Positions 1-10,840 of a DNA stretch of 64,000 nt are shown here, piece by piece; position 1 is the first letter of the stretch, and the number at the start of each line of letters is the position of its first letter. Source of the DNA: Cliona cf. orientalis (taxonomy: Eukaryota > Porifera > Demospongiae > Clionaida > Clionaidae). The DNA lies in the NCBI GenBank assembly GCA_963930775.1, contig OZ005706.1:3958545-4022544 (forward strand), given 5' to 3'. The position numbers and the translations under genes were made by a program. The notes below the pieces were generated by a model. It saw only the letters and a program-made list of their open reading frames with translations, did no database searches and was not told where the DNA came from.

Positions 1-175
1 GTTGTCCGCTTCTCGGAGGGTCCGTTATCGGAGGCTCGACTGTACTTCTGTCAGAGCTATATATAAACCCATGATCTATGATACTTTACCTCCCAGTGAG
101 CCCTCTATTGAAGTTGAGGACATACACATATGCTCGCATGTACACATGTAGCCATCCAGTTGATCAATTTTTAAG

Positions 176-1208
176 TTTTACGAGACTAATAAGAGTCACG
201 GCCTCGATGAAACAATTTTTGCACAACTGTCAAACATCAAAGAAAGGTTTGAGCCAAAAATTGATCCTGTGACTGTGGACGAGGTGGATCACAAGCAACT
301 TAACAATAATTATTACATGTACTTGTGAGCACTTGCAAAACACACGTGAGCACGAAGTATGCACGTGCAAGCACTCAACATTGCTTGCAGGCAGAAATCG
401 AGCGCTAGTGCGCAAATACATGTATGAGTACGCGCGCACATGCGTGAACCTTGAACCATAGCTGCAATTCCAATTAAAGCATGGCACTATCAAACAAAAA
501 GTGCAACTGGATGAGGATCAAAGAAAACTGCTTTTTGAGCAGAATCACGGCATTATTTTATTTAATATGAAAGTCCACTAGTAATTACCTGCATGTACGA
601 TGATTATAGGGATGACCTACAAGGTGATGAGGCCCCCAGTAAGACTATGACTATTTGTGAGTTACATGTAGATCTGTGATACTCGGTATCAATAGACAAT
701 TATTACATGTATCTTGCTTCTTGTTTCAAGGTTTAATCTTCTCACCGTTATCTTTTAATTTGACACCTTCGAGTTTCAAACTTTGTCCTTAGCTCGAATG
801 CAACTCGTACGGATAGATCGAGTGCTCACAAGATGCTAGCAAGTATTATTCACGAGCTAGTCTCACAAGCTACACCCCCAATCCGAGGGAAAGAGGGTCT
901 GCACAGCTGTTTCATTATAATATATCACGTGGACACTTAGACACACCCCCAAAAATGTTTTCATGGGGGAAAATATCCATAGCAACGGATACCCCCAGGA
1001 ATGCAACTGCATGACCTTCTCAGCTCTGTTCTGTGACCTTCGCCATGTGTGACTAAGCTCTATCAACAACAGCTTGAGTAGCGCTACACCATGCAACAAG
1101 ACCAATAAATTTCTTTCATACGCAGGAGGCACTACAAGCACACAAAGACACAGGAATGTCCACACTCCTCTCCAATCTCCTGAAGCGCTTCAGGATCCAG
1201 CAAACACA
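176..1208 (+). CDS. Possible exons of an unidentified plus-strand gene
   Basis: Three or four stretches look like exons. 176-283 reads FYETNKSHGLDETIFAQLSN then IKERFEPKIDPVTVDE, ending before GTGGAT. 462 to about 540 starts after CCATAG and reads LQFQLKHGTIKQKVQLDEDQ then RKLLFEQNHG in matching phase 0. 610-638 or 610-656 follows TTATAG. 1126-1208 follows a strong pyrimidine tract and CGCAG and ends at GTAAGT, open as EALQAHKDTGMSTLLSNLLK. The first two join in phase. The borders of the second and third are unresolved, and the fourth is open in two frames. I do not recognise the family. The gene would begin left of the window. Confidence 0.3.
284..461. other. Putative intron, nothing else seen
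   Basis: Between the first two candidate exons. A/T-rich with scattered TGCACGTG-like words; no repeat structure recognised. Confidence 0.25.
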
Positions 1209-1373
1209 GTAAGTCTAACTTAAACATACCCAGATCCATACTGTATATGAGCCTTGGTGGTACTATTTTTGTGGAACCGTACGTACTTGATCTAACACAA
1301 GGAAAAAAATTTTGAAAAACACGCATATTTTTGATAAAGGTCGTCAATCGATCATATACAAGTATAATAACAA

Positions 1374-1474
1374 ATGAATAAAATTGAAGGATGAAGTAGG
1401 GATGGCAGGGTCAAAAAGTACATAAACAAGATTTGTAGGGATAATCACATCCACTATACATCCCTACGCTTGCC
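1374..1474 (+). repeat. Half copy of MITE family M
   Basis: Contains GAAGTAGGGATGGCAGGGTC and CATCCACTATACATCCCTAC, the terminal and subterminal words of the family seen in full at 25291-31938 (interrupted by BEL) and at 37921-38188. The other end is missing here; the copy abuts the inverted minisatellite element. Confidence 0.7.
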
Positions 1475-1512
1475 CCCCCCCCCCGCCCCTCCTTGATACG
1501 AGTATAAAAGGG

Positions 1513-3112
1513 TTGATTCCTGATATAAATGTCCCGAAATATGCCAAGTCAGCAAAATTATTTAAACAACTATACTATTTGTATTGCTATCAATGTTTCT
1601 TGCATTCCCATGTTTGTGGCGTTCCCACTGCTAGTGGGTGTTCCTAGCGTTCTCATTGTTCCTGAAGTAATCAGCATTCCTAACTTTCCCCCTGAGTCCC
1701 TAGCGTTCCTAATGTTCCACTCTTCTTCATTGTTCCTGAAGTTCCCAGCGTTCCCACTGTTCGATCCTAGCGTTTCTGGTGTTTCCACTGCCTACTTGGT
1801 GTTCCCACTGTTCCTAGCGTTCTCATTGTTCCTGAAGTGCCCAGTGTTCCTATCGTTACCCTGTTCCTAGCGTTTCTGGTGTTCCCAGCTACTTCAAGGG
1901 CCCCACTGTTCCTAGCGTTCTCATTATTCCTAAAAGTGCCCAGCGTTCCTAATGTTCCCCCTGTTCCTCATTTTTCCTGAAGTTCCCAGCGTTCCTAGCG
2001 TTCCCACAGTTCCTAGCATTTGTGGCGTTCCCACTGCTACTTGGTGTTCCCATTCCTAACGTTCCCCCTGTTCCTGGCGTTTTCATTGTTCTTGAAGTCC
2101 CCAGCGTTCCTAGCGTTCCCACTGCTCCTAGCGTTCTTTGCGTTCCCACTGTTCCTTGCATTCTCATTGTTCCTGAATTGCACAAATTCCTGATGTTCCC
2201 CCTATTCCTCATTGTTTCTGAAGTTCCCAGCGTTCCTAGCGTTCCCACGGTTCCTATCGTTTCTGGTGTTCCCACTGCTACTTCGTGTTCCCACTGTTCC
2301 TAGCGTTCTGTGATGTTCTTGGTATTCCTACTGTTTCTAGTGTTGTCATTGTTCCTGAAGTCTCAAGCACTGCTAGTGTTCCCAATATTATTATAATTTT
2401 TCGGGTGTTCCCACAGTTCCTAGTGTTCTCATTGTTCCTGACGTCCTCAGTGTTCCTAGTGTTTTCAATGTTCCTGCAGTCTCCATCATTCCTGACGTTC
2501 CCACTGTTATCGGTGTTATTAGGTTCCCACTGTTCTCAAGGTTCCTTGTGTTGCCACTGTTCCTAGTGTTTTCATTGTTCCTGCAGTCTCCAGCGTTCTT
2601 AGCTTTCTTAGAATGTTAGCAATGCTGGGGACTTCAGAAACAATTGGAATATTGGGAACGCTGGGAACTTCAGGAACAATGAGAACGCTAGGAATAGTGG
2701 GAACGCTGGGCACTTCAGGAACAACAAGAATATTAGGAACAGTGGGAACGCTAGGAACACTGGGGACTTCAGGAACAACGAGAATGTTAGGAATGCTGGG
2801 GACTTCAGGAACGAGAACATTGGAACGCTGGAACAACGTGAATACTGGGAACGCTGGGGACTTCAGGAACAATAAAAACGCTAGGAACAGTGGGAACGCT
2901 AGGAACGCTGAGCACATCAGGAACAATGAGAACCCTAGAATACATGCATCTAGTGACAGTGGGAACATCAGAAATACACTAGGAACGGTAGGAATAACAG
3001 GAGCATTGAGAACAGTGGGAATGCGTTATAGTATTGTATTATGTATGATACACACAAGAATTTGCTCACTTGGTACAAATGTATATTTCGGGACATTTAC
3101 ATCAGGAATCAA
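1513..3112. repeat. Inverted minisatellite element with 9-bp period
   Basis: Ends are a 30-bp imperfect inverted pair (1513-1542 and 3083-3112, starting TTGATTCCTGATATAAATGT). The interior from about 1600 to 2600 is built of GTTCCnnnn 9-mers (GTTCCCACT, GTTCCTAGC, GTTCTCATT, GTTCCTGAA) in a loose 54-bp higher order. From about 2613 to 3010 the same array runs on the opposite strand. Read in frame, both arms give VPx-VPx runs such as VPSVPTVPSVLIVPEVPS. The open frames are a by-product of the 9-bp period, and I do not call them genes. Confidence 0.85.
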
Positions 3113-3177
3113 CATAAAAGCATGACTTAAAGCTAGAACACTAGCAATTTGCATCATACTATTGCACCTTAATTAAT

Positions 3178-3346
3178 TTTGTCGTTTGTCTTATTGTCTG
3201 ATGGGCAAAACTTGAGAAGAAAAGTGTAGAGATTGCGTGCCCATGCACATGGCATTCGGAAGTCGGTAAGCCCCTTCCCCAGTTTTGCCCAATATATGCT
3301 AGCACGCAAACCAGGGGGGGGGGGGTGGGGGGGGATTCTACAGTAA
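3178..3346 (+). repeat. Truncated copy of the G-rich MITE seen at 33768-34153
   Basis: Shares the block from GCATTCGG through CCCAGTTTTGCCCAAT and the G-run followed by GGGGATTCTACAGTA with the 34-kb copy. The left terminus is absent. Confidence 0.6.
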
Positions 3347-3514
3347 TATCATAATGCATGCAGCAGAAGGATCAAAGTCTCAAGGTCAAGCCATACCTCA
3401 TTGCTTGAAGGTGGCATACTGTCATAATATACATGTACATGCATATATTTGTACGTGTAATGCTTTAAATGTATAACTGCCACATGTTTGCATATATGTA
3501 CTGCTTTAAAAAAT

Positions 3515-3634
3515 GTAATTCGGGGCGAGCCTAAGCGAGCCCCGAATACACGAGGTACAGGAAGCGGTTTTATATGTATATAATTCGGGGCGAGCCTGAG
3601 CGAGCCCCGAATACACGAGAAACCGGAAGCGGTG
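3515..3634. repeat. Tandem pair of hairpin units, ATTCGGGGC/GCCCCGAAT
   Basis: Two units at 3518-3568 and 3583-3633. Each has ATTCGGGGCGAGCC, a short spacer, GAGCCCCGAAT, then a conserved ACACGAG...GGAAGCGGT tail. The words GGCTCGCCCCG recur at about 4157 and 4646. Two units with a short A/T spacer do not make a CRISPR array. Confidence 0.7.
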
Positions 3635-3639
3635 TATAT

Positions 3640-6600
3640 ATATATATTTTTTATTTATTTATTTATTTGTGCGTGATCTTGCACGGCAACCACTCAATGC
3701 GCATGCTCAGACACCACGTGGTAGCTTACCTTTGATAGGTAAAGGTCGTCATCAACGCAGGTCGAAGGTCAAATCCGCGCGGAATCGTGGCAGTGTGCAG
3801 TGTGGCTCGAGCTCAAGGGCCTTGGGAGGATTGTGGAGCGTGCTATTGGGTAACTTTCGACCTTATTCATCTCGAGTTGTAGCCGTGGCAGTCATTCACG
3901 GTTGGTACTATTTTCAGTTGTACTGTAGTTACAAGTAGCTAGAGCCGCGTGTACCTTTCTCCACCGTACTCAAGGATGTCAAGAATAAATGGCCAAACTG
4001 AGAGCCTGGCTGCTCCAATTCGATCATTTTGTTATGCTTTATAGCCTGCTCAGTTATAGCCTCCCTGGGGCCTGGGGACGAGGCTAGCTCAGTTAGTCAC
4101 TCAAAACCAAGGTATTTTATAGTGACACATTACAAATAAAAACCCTGGAGTACAGCTGATGCCACGAGCGAAGGCTCGCCCCGCCTGATGATATCATCTT
4201 CCTAGTATACATATATTTGTATGTTTGTGGGGTGATCATTTCAGTGAGGAGAGAGTTAAATTTTGAACGCGTAGGGTAATGGTCGTCATGCGCATGCGCA
4301 TACGCCCGCACAGTACCATCACAACTTTAAGGCATAAAACTGGAAAGGTGAGTGCTGTACCACTCTGGTAAGGCTCAGGACTACGATTAACATCACTGGT
4401 AGACTCCACTTTCCTGAGCATGAAGATGACTGCATGGAGGCTTATCCCCTCGGGGCCTGGCTACTTGGACTCATGGTCATGGCATGTAGACTATCAACAT
4501 TATTGGACTATTATACTAGCAATCTGTGATACTGTCACTGTTGTGGTAGCTTCTCAATCCTAGCTATTGGGGTACCAACCCCATGTGCGCACGCATACCT
4601 GTCACAGTGTGTACTTTCAAAGAAATCTTGTGACTTTGGCAAAGGCTCGCCCCGCACAGATGATTTTCATCACCACTAGTGTACATTATGTTTTAAAGCA
4701 TTACATGTACAAATGTATGAGAGTTTGCTACCTTCAAGTAACAGGGTCTGGATAATAAAGGTTACATAATGCTTCTTATTAAGTACATACGTCCTCTTAC
4801 CTCATCACATGCGTTTACACAGCTAGGATCTCGGTCAAGTAAGTCAATTAGGACCTTTAATTCACCACGTTGTATGCTCATAAATAAAGGTTCCTACATT
4901 GTACATGTGCATGTAAAAAATATACACAATCTGATACTTAAGATACACACAACAGGTGGAACCTGGCATTCTCCCCTCCCCCTGACACACTTCCTCCTGA
5001 AACTATCAAGGACTATGTTAATTGCATGGTTTAGCTTCAATAAGCCAGGCAAGATTACGAATCACAAGGCCAACCCCACACCACATTAGCTGCTCAGCAA
5101 CTGCCAGAAGCTTGCTTGCCTTTCAGCAACTCCAAGCAAAAAATGCTACACCTGTCATATTATATCAAAACTTTTGACTTATACATGTATCTGGCTATCA
5201 GCTTCATAAAAACTTATTAGCATTCTGTCAAGTGGACCTGCGTATGGATATCAATGGCTGAAGATTGAGTATCTTCTCGCTTCTGTATCACAGCAATGTA
5301 GCTCTATATGGTTCTAGTTCGTTTGTCCGTAAAGCATCGCTTGTACCTATGTATGTTGATTGCAGCCAAAGTGTACTACAGATTCTTCACCCAATCTACA
5401 GTTGGAAGGAACCCCCAGGGTAAGGGATCAAACCTTACACTCCTGCTTATCTCCTCCGACAAAACATACAGAGGGGATGGATAATGGAAGAGACTTCCGT
5501 AACATCTATCACTGATAATTGAATAATGCCTGATCTTGCTTACATGGACTACATGACATGTATGGATAGCGAGGGACATGCTGAGCAGCAACAGTGATAG
5601 GCAGCTTTAGGCGATTGCAATACCAGGCAGGATCATATAACAAACTGCAGGACACAATATGTATCTACAGTAGATATCCATCTACATGTTGCAGTAGCTG
5701 AGGCGCTATGTTGACTAGTTTGGCTAACGTGATAAATGCATGCTACTCCCATAGATCGCAATACATTCAATTCCAAATAACGGGCATGACAGGAACCTGG
5801 CCGAACGTCCGAAAAGGGTGCTGAATATCGTTTACATCTCATTAAAATTTCTTCACATGCTCACGTGGAATCCTCCTATGGGGTGGGTATTGTGCTGGTG
5901 GGGTTAAGGAAGGTTAGTACTGATCACTGTAGCTGGATGGTGCATCGGTGTAATTTATATAAGGAGTGCAAGGTGTATGTAAATCAAGATTAATACATAT
6001 TATATGTGGCCTAAACGCTATCTTGATCCTTTGCTGCTTGCTGGTGTGCTTGATCCTCTGATTTCACTTTGATCACCGTCACAAAGGGAAGTATAGAGCA
6101 CATATTAAATCTGCAGGACTACCCCTTGATGAACCAGCATGGCTGGCTAAATGCACAGTTGTAGTGTAATGGTATTAAAACATGCTGCCGTACTTAATCT
6201 TGGGCGCACAACCAGACCCCTCCTCTTGAATAAATTTAATGGTATGGCTAACGAGACTAGCACATTCAGTGATCCAGTTCTATTCCCTCCATCACTATCA
6301 TGTAGTCCGTTGCAAAAACGAGCCGAGATGAGGTCTTACACCAACTTAGATAACGCTTAATAGCCAAATACCTTACTTACGACAAGATAAAACTTACTAT
6401 AAACGGCATGGTTGTTTTCCTTCCACCCTCAACTCCTAGCTGTAGCTGTACCGGTAATAAACAGTGTGTGACGACCATTTCCTTCAACACTAATTTCGGA
6501 TACGTGCCCAGCCCCCTTTCACGCACGCCAATCAGATGCATGGATCAAGTCACATGACTGCGCGGGCATGCGTGCACATTCGTACGCAATAATAACACGT

Positions 6601-6754
6601 TTTTGGTCTCGGTGTAGTAGTCCTCGCACTATGCTATTGATGCAAGCCGAAGGTGCGAGAGCCGCGCGAACATTAGGGACGTGGTTACGCTCCGAACACC
6701 GGATAAAGGACGTCACGCAAATGCATGGCTCACGTTCTTCTACATAATAGTAGT
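3640..6754. other. No supportable gene; scattered repeat words
   Basis: 3.1 kb with only two GGCTCGCCCCG-containing patches (about 4150-4210 and 4640-4720, both followed by ATGTAnAAATG-like words). Weak minus-strand exon-like stretches at 4361-4413 and near 5376-5500 are discussed under rejected items. Confidence 0.4.
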
Positions 6755-6892
6755 TAGAGACCGAGTCCAAGGTCTCTACGCCTTTTAAGAGACCCGAAGG
6801 CCCTGGGCTGTAGCATCCAGAGCGAAAGCGAGGGTGCTACTAAGGGCCTGAAGGTCTCTTAAAAGCGTAGAGACAATTGGACGAGGTCTCTA
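6755..6892. repeat. Fold-back element, TAGAGACC ends
   Basis: A 138-bp imperfect palindrome: TAGAGACCGAGTCCAAGGTC outward arm, GGTCTCTACGCCTTTTAAGA, a short loop containing AGCGAAAGCGAGG, then the reverse arm ending GAGGTCTCTA. A fragment of the arm (GGTCTCTTAAAAGCGTAG) recurs at 50037-50056. Confidence 0.75.
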
Positions 6893-6982
6893 ACTGATTT
6901 AGAATATAGCAACTGTAACCATGGTAGTTGACCTGAGGACTAGGCTACTGTTGCACTGTGCATCTTTCTTTGCCCTTGGCTA

Positions 6983-7225
6983 TACTTGTAGGTCTCTATG
7001 AAACTTGTAGGTCTCTATGATAACTTGTAGGTCTCTATGAGAAATAGAGACCTCCAAGTGTCCAATCAGATCACAGTATTTGTTACAACTATATTCTAAA
7101 TGGAATTAGATTCTACTTGTAACAAATACTGTAATCTGATTGATTAAACAGAAGTATCTATCCTTCATAGAAAATCATGTAAGCTCTGTAGAAAATCATG
7201 TAAAGCTCTGTAGAAAATCATGTAA
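6983..7225. repeat. Fold-back with short tandem repeats on each side
   Basis: Three copies of an about 20-bp unit (ACTTGTAGGTCTCTATGA) at 6983-7041, then an inverted pair (CAGATCACAGTATTTGTTAC, mirrored at about 7117-7141), then three copies of TAGAAAATCATGTAAGCTCTG-like units at 7169-7225. Confidence 0.7.
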
Positions 7226-7326
7226 ATTTTCTTGCCTATGGCTAGGGTTGTTGCTAGGCAGCAGTTTATGTGTCTAGCTTTTTGGCATTGTTGCTAGGAT
7301 CTAAACATGTTAGACACAGCTTAGTT

Positions 7327-7426
7327 GGTTTCTATGTGACTTAAAAGACCTCAGGGCTCAGTAGAACCCTCGCTTCGCTCGGGATTCTACACAGAGCCCT
7401 TCCGTCTTCTAAATCACATAGAAACC
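7327..7426. repeat. Hairpin element, GGTTTCTATGTGA arms
   Basis: Outer arms 7327-7339 and 7414-7426 are exact reverse complements. An inner pair AGGGCTC.GTAGAACCC / GGATTCTAC..GAGCCCT flanks the loop CGCTTCGCTCG. Confidence 0.75.
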
Positions 7427-7586
7427 TCCTAAACAGTGTCTAGTCTAACTATTATGTGGTGGCGTAGCCAACCCTGCGATGTCTCCGGTCTATGCGCGTG
7501 ACGACCATTACCATTAAACGTTACCTGCCCACAAACATTCTTTGTAGCTATTCATTGTGCAAATGTACAGTGATGAGATAACTCGG

Positions 7587-8023
7587 CATATGTGACCGGA
7601 TTTGGGAAAACCATCCGTATGGGATCCGCGCGCGATTCGCGCAGTGCGCATTTTTAGTAAAATTTCTTCGGCTATACGAAGGTGAAATAAGCCTTCATTT
7701 TGACGGCACAGCCGCCGTACACGGAGCCCGTTGCTATGGATTCTCTACCTAGATACAGTTCGATTCATCGAACTACTACAATCGGCAACAACGAAATTCA
7801 ACTCTTGCTCGATCTTTCGAACGGATCCGCCCAGGTCCACTTAATTGATCACGCGTAGTATGCGGAAACATCATACGCGTACATATCAACGCTTTATTGG
7901 GGGTGTGGTGCGATATCGCAAAGCGCTGTATCTCAACAACGAACGAATGCGGGTTAGCTCTATGCTGAAGCTTGTCAACCATGCATAAAAAAAATCCCAT
8001 ACGGACAAATCCGGTCGCATATG
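7587..8023. mobile_element. TIR element, ends CATATGTGACCGGATTT
   Basis: 437 bp with 17-bp near-perfect terminal inverted repeats (7587-7603; 8007-8023). The interior has no believable ORF. A second copy lies in opposite orientation at 8148-8656. Confidence 0.75.
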
Positions 8024-8147
8024 ATTCGTGATGTCACGTTCGACCATGCATCATCGTCATCAGCGATGTATAGCTAGAACAATTGTCGCAATGGAGGCGT
8101 CAATAAAAGGGTAGCGTAATAGCCAGGTAACATTACTCAAGCGTCAG

Positions 8148-8656
8148 CGCCTTCGTTGTTGAGATACAACACTTTGCGATCGCGCCACACTCCCAATAAA
8201 TAATCAAGAAATTACGGTCTATAGGCGTTGCTATGTACGCGTATGGCGTTTCCGCATACTACGCGTGACTCCCAAATCAATTAAATGGACCTGGGCGGGG
8301 GCATTCGAAATGAAGGTAACGATCGATCAAGAGTTGAATTTCGTTGATTACGACAGCTGATTGTCTTAGATGCCCAAAAAGCTAAAAGGGTGAGCGAACG
8401 TACAGTAGTTCGATGAATCTAGCTGTATATAGGTAGAGAATTTCTAATTAGCGCCCATAGCAACGGTCTCCGGCTGTGCCGACTAGGTGATTTAAAATGA
8501 AGGCTTATTTCGCCTTCGTATAGTGCGATTAGCCTCGGTAGAAGACGGCAACAGTTAGCCCATCTAGCTTGGATTTGGTGTTCATCGAAGATTCGATTAC
8601 CTACTTGAGAAACCCCTTCGTATCGCGATTCGCGCAATGCGCGTTTTTAGTAACCT
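8148..8656. mobile_element. Second, inverted and rearranged copy of the 7587-8023 element
   Basis: The reverse complement of this stretch matches the first copy across ATACGCGTAGTATGCGGAAA-like, CCAGGTCCA, CAACTCTTG and TTCATTTT..GGC blocks, with extra bases near 8350-8400 and 8540-8620. The two copies form a large imperfect inverted repeat. Confidence 0.7.
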
Positions 8657-9249
8657 CCCTCGAATACGCTCATCGAAGAACAATTTTCAAACAGATTTGA
8701 TTTCCGGTTCATGCAGAAACGCTATACGCGTGCATTTTTCCGGTCACATTCCTCAGTGGATAATACGGTGGGTGGATGCCACTGCTCAGGTGGTTGCTAC
8801 ATGTATACAGTCAGGTCAACAAACCATGTATCACTTGCAATAAATATATGTGCACACAAGTTGCAAATTCACGGGGGGCACTTGAGAACACCAACACGAA
8901 CAAAGTTACGGCCCTTTGAAGTTTCACCAAATATTTGTATAGGGAAGCCATGCATTTGCAATGGTTTCCGCCCACGCGCTACGTGAAAAACGGAGAATAC
9001 CCGTTATGCACGCACACAGATTACACTGATGACCTTTACCCGATTTCATCAAAATTGGCGTACAGGCTGCCACTTCGGCTTCCCTCCAGCCAGTTTCCTG
9101 GAGCTATTCATATTGCACTGTGGCTTACCTAAGAAGTGCATTATTGCTATAGCCAGAGACCAAGTCTGTCAGCAGCCAAGTAGAGATCATATACTGCAAC
9201 GAATATTATTATTGCAATGTGATTGGCTACCGACAGGTAATAATCTGTG
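8657..9249. other. No feature recognised
   Basis: Overlapping open frames of 65-91 codons occur here but show no motif, codon pattern or splice context that would support a gene. Confidence 0.4.
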
Positions 9250-9618
9250 TCATAGTCACCAAGAGTATAATTAGTCTTGTGCCCAGCCCCTCCTACGAAA
9301 AAAAGGGAGAAAGGGTCTGGTGAAAAGGGGGCCGCACTGCCGTGTTCCCACGTTGAAAATCGTACGTGGCCAATCAGATTACAGTGGCGTAGTCACATAC
9401 ATACATGACGGTTGGCGGTTGGAATGTGTTGCACGCGTGCACCCCACCTATGGCTATGCGCGCGCACGGTATGGTTTATTTCTTATTTAACGCACACCAA
9501 AACGCCAATTATCGCATTCCGGGGGGACACGGTAGCGCGACCCTTTCTCCCTTTTTGCGTAGGAGGGGCTGGGCACGAGACTAGAGTATACTCTTGGTAT
9601 ACTCTGTGACTATGACAG
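9250..9618. mobile_element. MITE with long TIRs, CCCAGCCCCTCCTACG
   Basis: Arms starting at 9250 (CATAGTCACCAAGAGTAT) and ending at 9618 are inverted for about 60 bp, through TAGTCTnGTGCCCAGCCCCT and CCTACG/CGTAGG to the AGGGAGAAAGGGT block. The CGTGCCCAGCC end motif recurs at 10495, 13610 and, weaker, 18117. Confidence 0.75.
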
Positions 9619-9652
9619 ATCATTGTTAATAGAGGAGGGAATCATGGACCTG

Positions 9653-9822
9653 CTTTACGGGGGTCATGAGTTGTAATGATATTCATGGGCATGTAGCTAA
9701 ACCTCATGTACTGTAGAGCACTAATGCAGGCAGATTGTTGCAGCTGCTATGCGATGTTGTAGGACAATCTGTGAAACAACTTTGTGTGTGAATATCATTA
9801 CAAAGGTCATGACCCCGTAAAG
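9653..9822. repeat. Inverted repeat, CTTTACGGGGGTCATGA arms
   Basis: Arms 9653-9685 and about 9789-9822 are near-perfect reverse complements over about 33 bp (through GTAATGATATTCA) around a 100-bp loop. Confidence 0.75.
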
Positions 9823-9902
9823 GATCGTAACACAGGCCCATATTGAAGTAGGATACTCTCCCTTCTCTACTATAATAATACTCTTGTAGTCACCTACAAG
9901 TT

Positions 9903-10475
9903 AGTGACACTGGGAGTTCTAGAGGTGATGACGATGGACATCGATTGTCGTTTCTTTGTCGTTGTATAAATTATTTTGCACTGGATCCATTTTATTTACA
10001 CTCGAACAAGCCAGAGGAGGTCCGCAACTGTTTTCAAACCGTTCAATACAAAACCCTATACCAAACCCAAACCCCGCCCCTTCACGTGACCAATTTTAGC
10101 AATCAGAAGCGACCTTTAGCTTTGAAATGCGCTGCGGTATTATAGGAGTGACCTCGTCCCCAGCCTCCCCGATCTTTGTCAACGCACGCGTGCGTTGACA
10201 AAGATCGGGGAGGCTGGGGACGAGGCTATTATAGGAGGAGGTTGGTCACAGACTGTAATTAGAACGCGTTTGCCATAGGCTGCAATGTACGCCCACGCAA
10301 CCCAGGTCAACCCGCTGAGCTTGAGCTGAGTCAGCAAAACAATACATTACATATGATGCGCGACAATAAAATGCACATTCCGCGAAAATCGTGACCAACC
10401 TCTGCGAACAAGCCATTGCGCTTGCCCGAGGAACGCGAATTATTTTTGGCCGTTCGGATAATTAGAGTGAGTACG
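9903..10475 (+). repeat. Diverged, interrupted copy of MITE family N
   Basis: Matches 39632-40103 and 41594-42089 in the GGACATCGA.TG.CGTTTCTTTGTCG block and in the right end (GGCCGTTCGGATAATTAGAG). The middle (about 10020-10420) is interrupted by the palindromic element and other sequence. Confidence 0.6.
10152..10225. repeat. Perfect 74-nt palindrome with flanking direct repeat
   Basis: CCTCGTCCCCAGCCTCCCCG then ATCTTTGTCAACGCACG, followed by its exact reverse complement with no loop. TATTATAGGAG occurs just outside on both sides (10138-10148 and 10228-10238) in the same orientation, like a target duplication. Confidence 0.85.
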
Positions 10476-10740
10476 ATAATCATGCATGTGCTAGTCTCGT
10501 GCCCAGCCTCTTTATCGCAACACGGAAAAAGAAACGCGTATTCAATGAATTCCGTTATGTACCGAGAAACCCGCGCGCCATAGGCGCACGGCCCAGCCCC
10601 CGTAGGGGGCTGGGCTAAATTGCATAGTATTATATGAACGGCTAAGGGTAGGTAGGGTTTTGGTTTAGGGTAGGGTTTGACACACAAGGGTTAGTACTAC
10701 TATTGTCTTTAAAGTCGTGACAAAAGAGCACCTGGCAGCG

Positions 10741-10840
10741 GCGTTCACGCTGGTGCAGTGGTTAGGGCTCTGGTGTATGGATTCATGTACCCACAGTTCG
10801 ATCCTCGCTCTATTCATTCAATTTTTTTTTTTTTTTTTTC
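10741..10840 (+). repeat. tRNA-derived SINE-like sequence
   Basis: Has a pol III A-box-like TGGTGCAGTGGTTAGGGC and, about 40 bases on, a B-box-like AGTTCGATCCTC. A 20-base T-run follows, which could act as a pol III terminator. The cloverleaf stems do not pair well, so it is not a functional tRNA. Only one copy was seen in this window. Confidence 0.5.

Noticed and set aside
1529-2968. Overlapping VPxVPx-rich open frames on both strands
   Set aside because: They follow automatically from the 9-bp minisatellite period; several frames are open at once and none has a distinct start context or non-repetitive domain.
3515-3634. CRISPR-like array
   Set aside because: Only two units, spacer of about 15 A/T-rich bases, and the setting is a eukaryotic genome.
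4361-4413. Minus-strand exon-like stretch KVESTSDVNRSPEPYQS
   Set aside because: Has an acceptor and a GTACAG donor in frame, but is only 53 bases with no partner exon or family match.
5376-5500. Minus-strand possible terminal exon ending LPWGFLPTVDWVKNL
   Set aside because: Open and protein-like, but without a clear acceptor, homologue or neighbouring exon.
10741-10820. Functional tRNA gene
   Set aside because: A- and B-box words are present, but the acceptor, anticodon and T stems do not pair.
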